From Pseudomonadota bacterium (GTDB lineage Bacteria > Desulfobacterota > Desulfarculia > Desulfarculales > Desulfarculaceae), in the NCBI GenBank assembly GCA_018902755.1, contig JAHIQI010000064.1, positions 1 to 61,849 of the forward strand: a DNA stretch of 61,849 nt, in the 5' to 3' direction. How positions within the stretch are numbered: position 1 is the stretch's first letter; each line of letters opens with the position of its first letter. Made by a program: the position numbers and the translations under genes. The notes under the pieces are model-generated. The model was not told the origin of the DNA. It saw only the letters and a program-made list of their open reading frames with translations, and did no database searches. Of the stretch, positions 58,775 to 61,849 are shown piece after piece.

Positions 58775-59107
58775 GGGGCGCCTCCTTCCGGGTAAGCTGG
58801 CAGGGCCGCTGGGCGTTATCCTCTTGTCTTAGTTACTTGATAGGCTTTAGAATAATGTCACTGGGGTCGCCTGCCCGCTATTTCCCCTAATTTTTATTAT
58901 AGGACACCAAGCCCTGCCTGGTAAGCACTGGAGTTGTGCGGCCACGAGGCCGGGCAAGCCGCGCTTGCAATCGGTGGTTGCTTTTATGGGATTCGGCGTT
59001 AACTTATTAAATTTTAGTTAACAGCAAGGTTGGCACCAGGGTTTCCATATCAACGGCTCATTGCATGATATGTGGCCGGGAGCCCATACATTTTCGAGGT
59101 ACTTGCT
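58775..59107. other. 333-bp intergenic region between divergent genes
   Basis: No gene is seen. The stretch is AT-rich for this genome around 58840-58910 and 58980-59025 and holds the inverted repeat at 58998-59022. A GTG-started extension of the ATPase frame begins at 59072, but it has no ribosome site. Confidence 0.65.
58998..59022. promoter_or_regulatory. AT-rich inverted repeat upstream of the ExeA-like gene
   Basis: GTTAACT at 58998-59004 and AGTTAAC at 59016-59022 are perfect inverted repeats with an 11-base A/T spacer. It lies 86 bp before the ATPase start. It looks like a binding site for a dimeric regulator, but a chance AT-rich repeat is possible. Confidence 0.4.
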
Positions 59108-59983
59108 TTGAGCGCACACAGCACATCTTTTGACGGTTTCGGCGACCCGGCGACGGCGCAAGCCGTGCACATCAAGGAGGACAGCCATCGTGAAGCCCTG
59201 GCCACCCTGCTCTACAGCATCGAGCAGAGCGAGGGTTGGGCCCTGGTGGTGGGTCGGGCCGGTTCGGGCAAGACCCAGCTTTTGGACGAGCTGAAGGCCT
59301 CCCTGGGACAAGAGGTGACCTGCGTGCATCTGAGCGCCGAGCAGTGCCCCACCCCCATGGACCTGTTCCGCCGCATTTCCGAGGCCTTGGGCATGGACGG
59401 GCCCTGCCAGTACAAGGCCCGCTTCCTCTTGGACCTCAGGGAGCTGATTCAGCAGTATCGCCGTCAGGGGCGCAAGGTACTCATCCTCATCGACAGCGCC
59501 CAAAATTGGGGCCCGGAGATGCTCCAGGAGATCGACCTGCTGGGCAACGAAGACCAGTTCTCCCCCCGGGTGCTCAATATCTTCCTTTTGGCCCGGCCCG
59601 AGTTTTTGCGCACCTTGGAGGCCATGGGGGCCACCAACCTGAAGCACAACCTGCGCCGTTTCCGCCGCCTGGCTTCGCCCTGCGACGTCGCGCCGCCCAT
59701 TGGCGAACGCCGTGGCGGGCCGCGCCACGACGAGGGCATAGACTATTTTGACGATCAGGCCGCCAAGGAGATGCGCCACCTGGCCGGAGCCAAGCTCCAG
59801 GCCCGGAACAAGCTGGCCAATAGCCAGGCGAAATCAGCCCCGGCCGTGGCCACCCCGCGGGAGGGCCTAGGCGATCTGAAACCCAAATCGCCCCTTGAGC
59901 CCGTGGTCGACTGGCCCGACTCCCAAGAAGAGATCAACGCCCTGTTGGACCTGGTGTTCGGCCCAGCGCCGCCCAGGGCCTAA
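59108..59983 (+). CDS. ExeA/MshM-like AAA ATPase with degenerate Walker B
   Basis: The protein has 291 residues. ExeA-type ATPases assemble secretion or pilus machinery or act as transposition helpers. SHREALATLLYSIE at the start and Walker A GRAGSGKT (49-56) match the family. Walker B reads VLILIDSAQ, with Ser130 where the catalytic Glu is normal, so hydrolysis may be impaired. The C-terminal 90 residues are low complexity. TTG at 59108 is preferred because GAGGT lies seven bases upstream. No secretion gene is nearby. Confidence 0.82.
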   Translation: MSAHSTSFDGFGDPATAQAVHIKEDSHREALATLLYSIEQSEGWALVVGRAGSGKTQLLDELKASLGQEVTCVHLSAEQCPTPMDLFRRISEALGMDGPCQYKARFLLDLRELIQQYRRQGRKVLILIDSAQNWGPEMLQEIDLLGNEDQFSPRVLNIFLLARPEFLRTLEAMGATNLKHNLRRFRRLASPCDVAPPIGERRGGPRHDEGIDYFDDQAAKEMRHLAGAKLQARNKLANSQAKSAPAVATPREGLGDLKPKSPLEPVVDWPDSQEEINALLDLVFGPAPPRA

Positions 59984-59987
59984 ACTT

Positions 59988-60464
59988 CTACTGGCCGCCC
60001 ACCCGGCGCTCCAAGACGTAGGTGCTGCCCGGAGCCAGGTCCAGGTCTATGAAATCGATCAGCTTGGTCAAGACCCTGGGCCCGGAGTGCTCGTCCCGCT
60101 GGCGTATGGCGTAGCCGTATACCTCCAGCAAATACTTGTTCTTGCCTGGCGGAACCAGGAAGGTGGTGTCGCGCACCAGGGGATTGGTGTGGGGTATGGT
60201 GTTGAAATCCTGGGTCACGGTGGGTTTCAGCATGGGATAGGCCCCCTTGGGCACCACCAGACGCAGGCTCCAATCCCAGTAAATCCACTCGCCGGGATGG
60301 TTTTTCAGCTTTTCCGGCACCTTGGCCCACAGCTTCACCCGCACCTTGGCCGGGTCGGGACCGGGGTCCAGGTATACCTGGCCGCATCCGGCGGCCGCCG
60401 CCAGCATCAGGGCCAGGGCCCACAAAACCAGGGCCTTCAGGGACAGGGACACCGCGCGCTGCAT
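59988..60464 (-). CDS. Putative lipoprotein of unknown function
   Basis: I do not recognise this family. The protein has 158 residues. It has a signal peptide with the lipobox AAAGC at C27, then a Pro-rich start (DPGPDPAKVRV) and a mixed beta domain with WIYWDWSLRLVV and GKNKYLLEVYGYA. I chose ATG at 60464, preceded by AAGGGGAAAA. An ATG 13 codons earlier lacks a ribosome site. It ends four bases from the convergent ATPase gene. It is probably anchored in the inner or outer membrane, facing the periplasm. Confidence 0.7.
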   Translation of the reverse strand: MQRAVSLSLKALVLWALALMLAAAAGCGQVYLDPGPDPAKVRVKLWAKVPEKLKNHPGEWIYWDWSLRLVVPKGAYPMLKPTVTQDFNTIPHTNPLVRDTTFLVPPGKNKYLLEVYGYAIRQRDEHSGPRVLTKLIDFIDLDLAPGSTYVLERRVGGQ

Positions 60465-60637
60465 AGGTTTTCCCCTTGCTGATAGGATGATTTGCTTGCT
60501 CATGTTTTAATGATACCGCCGGCGCCACGGGCGAGAAAAGATTTTGCGTGGTGCCTCCCTCGGGTTGCCCGACCGCCTGAACGGGGTTTTAATGTGGAAA
60601 AAGCATCTGGTCCCAAACTGAGCGCCGGAGAGAAAAA

Positions 60638-61054
60638 ATGAAAAGCCATCGCCAGGAGCTGACCTTCCGCGTGCCCACCCGCCGGGCCTTCATCAATATC
60701 ACGCCTGAAGTCGAGCAAGCCGTCGCCGCCAGCGGGGTCCAGGAGGGCTTGGTGCTTGTCAACGCCATGCACATCACCGCCAGCGTGTTCATCAACGACG
60801 ACGAAAGCGGTCTGCACCACGACTACGAGGTGTGGCTGGAAAAGCTGGCTCCCCACGCCCCGGTGGAGCAGTACCGCCACAACCGGGGCGAGGACAACGC
60901 CGACGCCCACATGAAGCGGCAGATCATGGGCCGGGAGGTGGTGGTGGCCATCACGGGCGGACGTCTGGACCTGGGCACCTGGGAGCAGGTCTTCTATGGG
61001 GAGTTCGACGGCCGACGCCCCAAACGGGTGCTTATTAAGATCATCGGGGAATAG
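60638..61054 (+). CDS. YjbQ family protein (UPF0047)
   Basis: The protein has 138 residues, normal for the family. It shows VLVNAMHITASVFINDDESG, HMKRQIMGREVVVAITGGRL and GTWEQVFYGEFDGRRPKRV. Family members can replace thiamine phosphate synthase weakly, but the physiological role is unsettled. GGAGAGAAAAA precedes the ATG. It is divergent from the lipoprotein gene. Confidence 0.92.
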   Translation: MKSHRQELTFRVPTRRAFINITPEVEQAVAASGVQEGLVLVNAMHITASVFINDDESGLHHDYEVWLEKLAPHAPVEQYRHNRGEDNADAHMKRQIMGREVVVAITGGRLDLGTWEQVFYGEFDGRRPKRVLIKIIGE

Positions 61055-61164
61055 GCCCTTTCCCATGCATGGCTAGCGGGTGTGGTTTTGTGGTACTTTT
61101 CAAACATGGGGCAAGGTGGTTGCCGGGCCCCATTCATTCGCCGGGAGGTAGGTTGACCCCAGCC

Positions 61165-61503
61165 ATGTCGCGCAGCTTGAACCATCGCGTTTTTCTGGCC
61201 GCTCTTGTTGCGGCCATGCTGGCCCTATCCCTGAGCGCCTGCGGCGGCAGCGACACCAGCGGCCTGGACAGCCCCGACCCCCGGAGTTTTGAGTACCAGA
61301 CCGAGGGTTGGTGCTACCGCTGGGTCCCCCAGGGCCGGATTGAGCTGGACAAGGCCATTAAGCAGTGCACGGAAAAGGTTAAAAAGCGCCAGCAATACCT
61401 GAAGGACTCCCTGGGTAAGGGCTTTGAAAAAGGGCCCACCGCCTGGACCATGGAGTCCTGCCTACAGGTGCTGGGTTGGGAACGCTGCCCGCCCGAGGAC
61501 TAG
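61165..61503 (+). CDS. Small putative lipoprotein
   Basis: I do not recognise this family. The protein has 112 residues with a signal peptide and lipobox LSLSAC at C26. The mature part has four more Cys, in WCYRW, IKQCTEK, ESCLQV and ERCPPED, which could form two disulfides in the periplasm. ATG at 61165 fits the signal peptide. A TTG four codons earlier sits too close to GGAGGT, so the start is uncertain. A terminator follows directly. Confidence 0.68.
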   Translation: MSRSLNHRVFLAALVAAMLALSLSACGGSDTSGLDSPDPRSFEYQTEGWCYRWVPQGRIELDKAIKQCTEKVKKRQQYLKDSLGKGFEKGPTAWTMESCLQVLGWERCPPED

Positions 61504-61506
61504 CCC

Positions 61507-61531
61507 GGCCACCCGATCCGTGGCCCTTTTT
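61507..61531 (+). terminator. Rho-independent terminator after the small lipoprotein
   Basis: GGCCAC (61507-61512) pairs with GTGGCC (61520-61525) around a seven-base loop, and CTTTTT follows. It starts four bases past the lipoprotein stop. Confidence 0.8.
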
Positions 61532-61639
61532 GTTCCCTAAAACCCGCCGCATTTTTTGGCTGGGCCCTCCGGTCATGGTAAGCTCCCATCTGGGCTTTGG
61601 GCCCGGACCATATCCCGGTGAAAGGCGGCGGACAAGACC

Positions 61640-61849
61640 TTGCGCGAAGCACTGCACTACCTGACCAGCGACCAAGTGCTGCACCAAATGGTGGCGGGCA
61701 TGCCCATGTGGGGCCTGCTCTTGCTTCTGATCGTCTGTATCGTGGTGCTGTCCAAGGGGGCGGACCTCATGGTGGACGGCGCGGTGGCCCTGGCCCGGCG
61801 CACCGGCCTGCCCCGCATCGTCATCGGGGCCACCATCATCAGCCTGGGC
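61640..61849 (+). CDS. Calcium/cation antiporter, N-terminal part (partial)
   Basis: The first 70 residues of a membrane protein are cut by the window end. One hydrophobic helix (WGLLLLLIVCIVVL) is followed by SKGADLMVDGAVALARRTGL and IVIGATIISLG, the start of the first alpha repeat of the CaCA family (Na+/Ca2+ or K+-dependent exchanger, YrbG type). The start at TTG 61640 is a best guess. The ribosome site is weak. Confidence 0.8.
   Translation, partial: MREALHYLTSDQVLHQMVAGMPMWGLLLLLIVCIVVLSKGADLMVDGAVALARRTGLPRIVIGATIISLG

Noticed and set aside
59072..59107. GTG start at 59072 for the ExeA-like gene
   Set aside because: There is no ribosome site before it, and the extra 12 residues are unlike the family. 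TTG at 59108 has GAGGT at good spacing.

Overview
The window reads as high-GC DNA from an anaerobic, probably sulfate-reducing bacterium of the Desulfobacterota (the former Deltaproteobacteria). A Desulfarculales-like origin is a guess. The basis is the base composition and codon use, a complete S10-spc-alpha ribosomal superoperon, a Tmc-type transmembrane redox cluster with a tetraheme cytochrome c3, a second heterodisulfide-reductase-like membrane cluster, and a two-subunit 2-oxoacid:ferredoxin oxidoreductase. No rRNA, tRNA, CRISPR array, transposase or phage gene was seen.

Positions 1-15.2 kb (+ strand) hold the tail of tuf and then an unbroken run from rpsJ to rplQ that includes secY, adk, map and rpoA. 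It ends at a strong intrinsic terminator. infA is absent from its common place between map and rpmJ. Positions 15.4-25.2 kb (- strand) hold a surface-polysaccharide operon. In transcription order it contains a polyprenyl-phosphate sugar-phosphate transferase, Wzm/Wzt ABC export, a coiled-coil methyltransferase that may be a chain terminator, a double glycosyltransferase, a single glycosyltransferase and an unidentified membrane protein. Most junctions overlap by four bases or are separated by only 2-9 bases. Positions 25.3-27.7 kb (- strand) hold rpoZ, dnaJ, moaC and a dksA-like gene. Positions 27.8-32.5 kb (- strand) hold a Gld-type ABC system (ATPase, permease, GldG-like protein, DUF4340 protein). 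A SagB-like protein built of two nitroreductase-fold halves follows at 32.6-34.0 kb.

Positions 34.2-39.5 kb (+) encode two GH57 glucan enzymes and SfsA. A REC-GGDEF diguanylate cyclase (-) lies next to a 431-bp regulatory gap. Then come tmcC-tmcB-tmcA (41.1-43.7 kb, +), a TudS-DUF1722 fusion (-), a class II photolyase and truD (+), trmB (-) and a DJ-1/PfpI protein (-). At 49.3-51.9 kb (+) is a second redox pair: a cytochrome b fused to four [4Fe-4S] motifs and carrying one heme c site, followed by an HdrB-like protein. The rest holds an NHL/SMP-30-like exported protein (-), korA-korB and a coupled solute-binding lipoprotein (+), a three-PAS histidine kinase (-), an ExeA-like ATPase with a degenerate Walker B motif (+), two small lipoproteins, a YjbQ protein and the start of a cation/calcium antiporter cut by the window end.

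Two signals are not explained by the genes. First, a family of about 120-bp imperfect inverted repeats is present in six copies, five of them in gaps between convergent genes. The pairing of the central stem is kept by compensatory changes. Second, a shared AT-rich inverted-repeat motif (20 of 25 positions identical) lies in the gaps upstream of both membrane redox clusters. These two are the best candidates for something undescribed.
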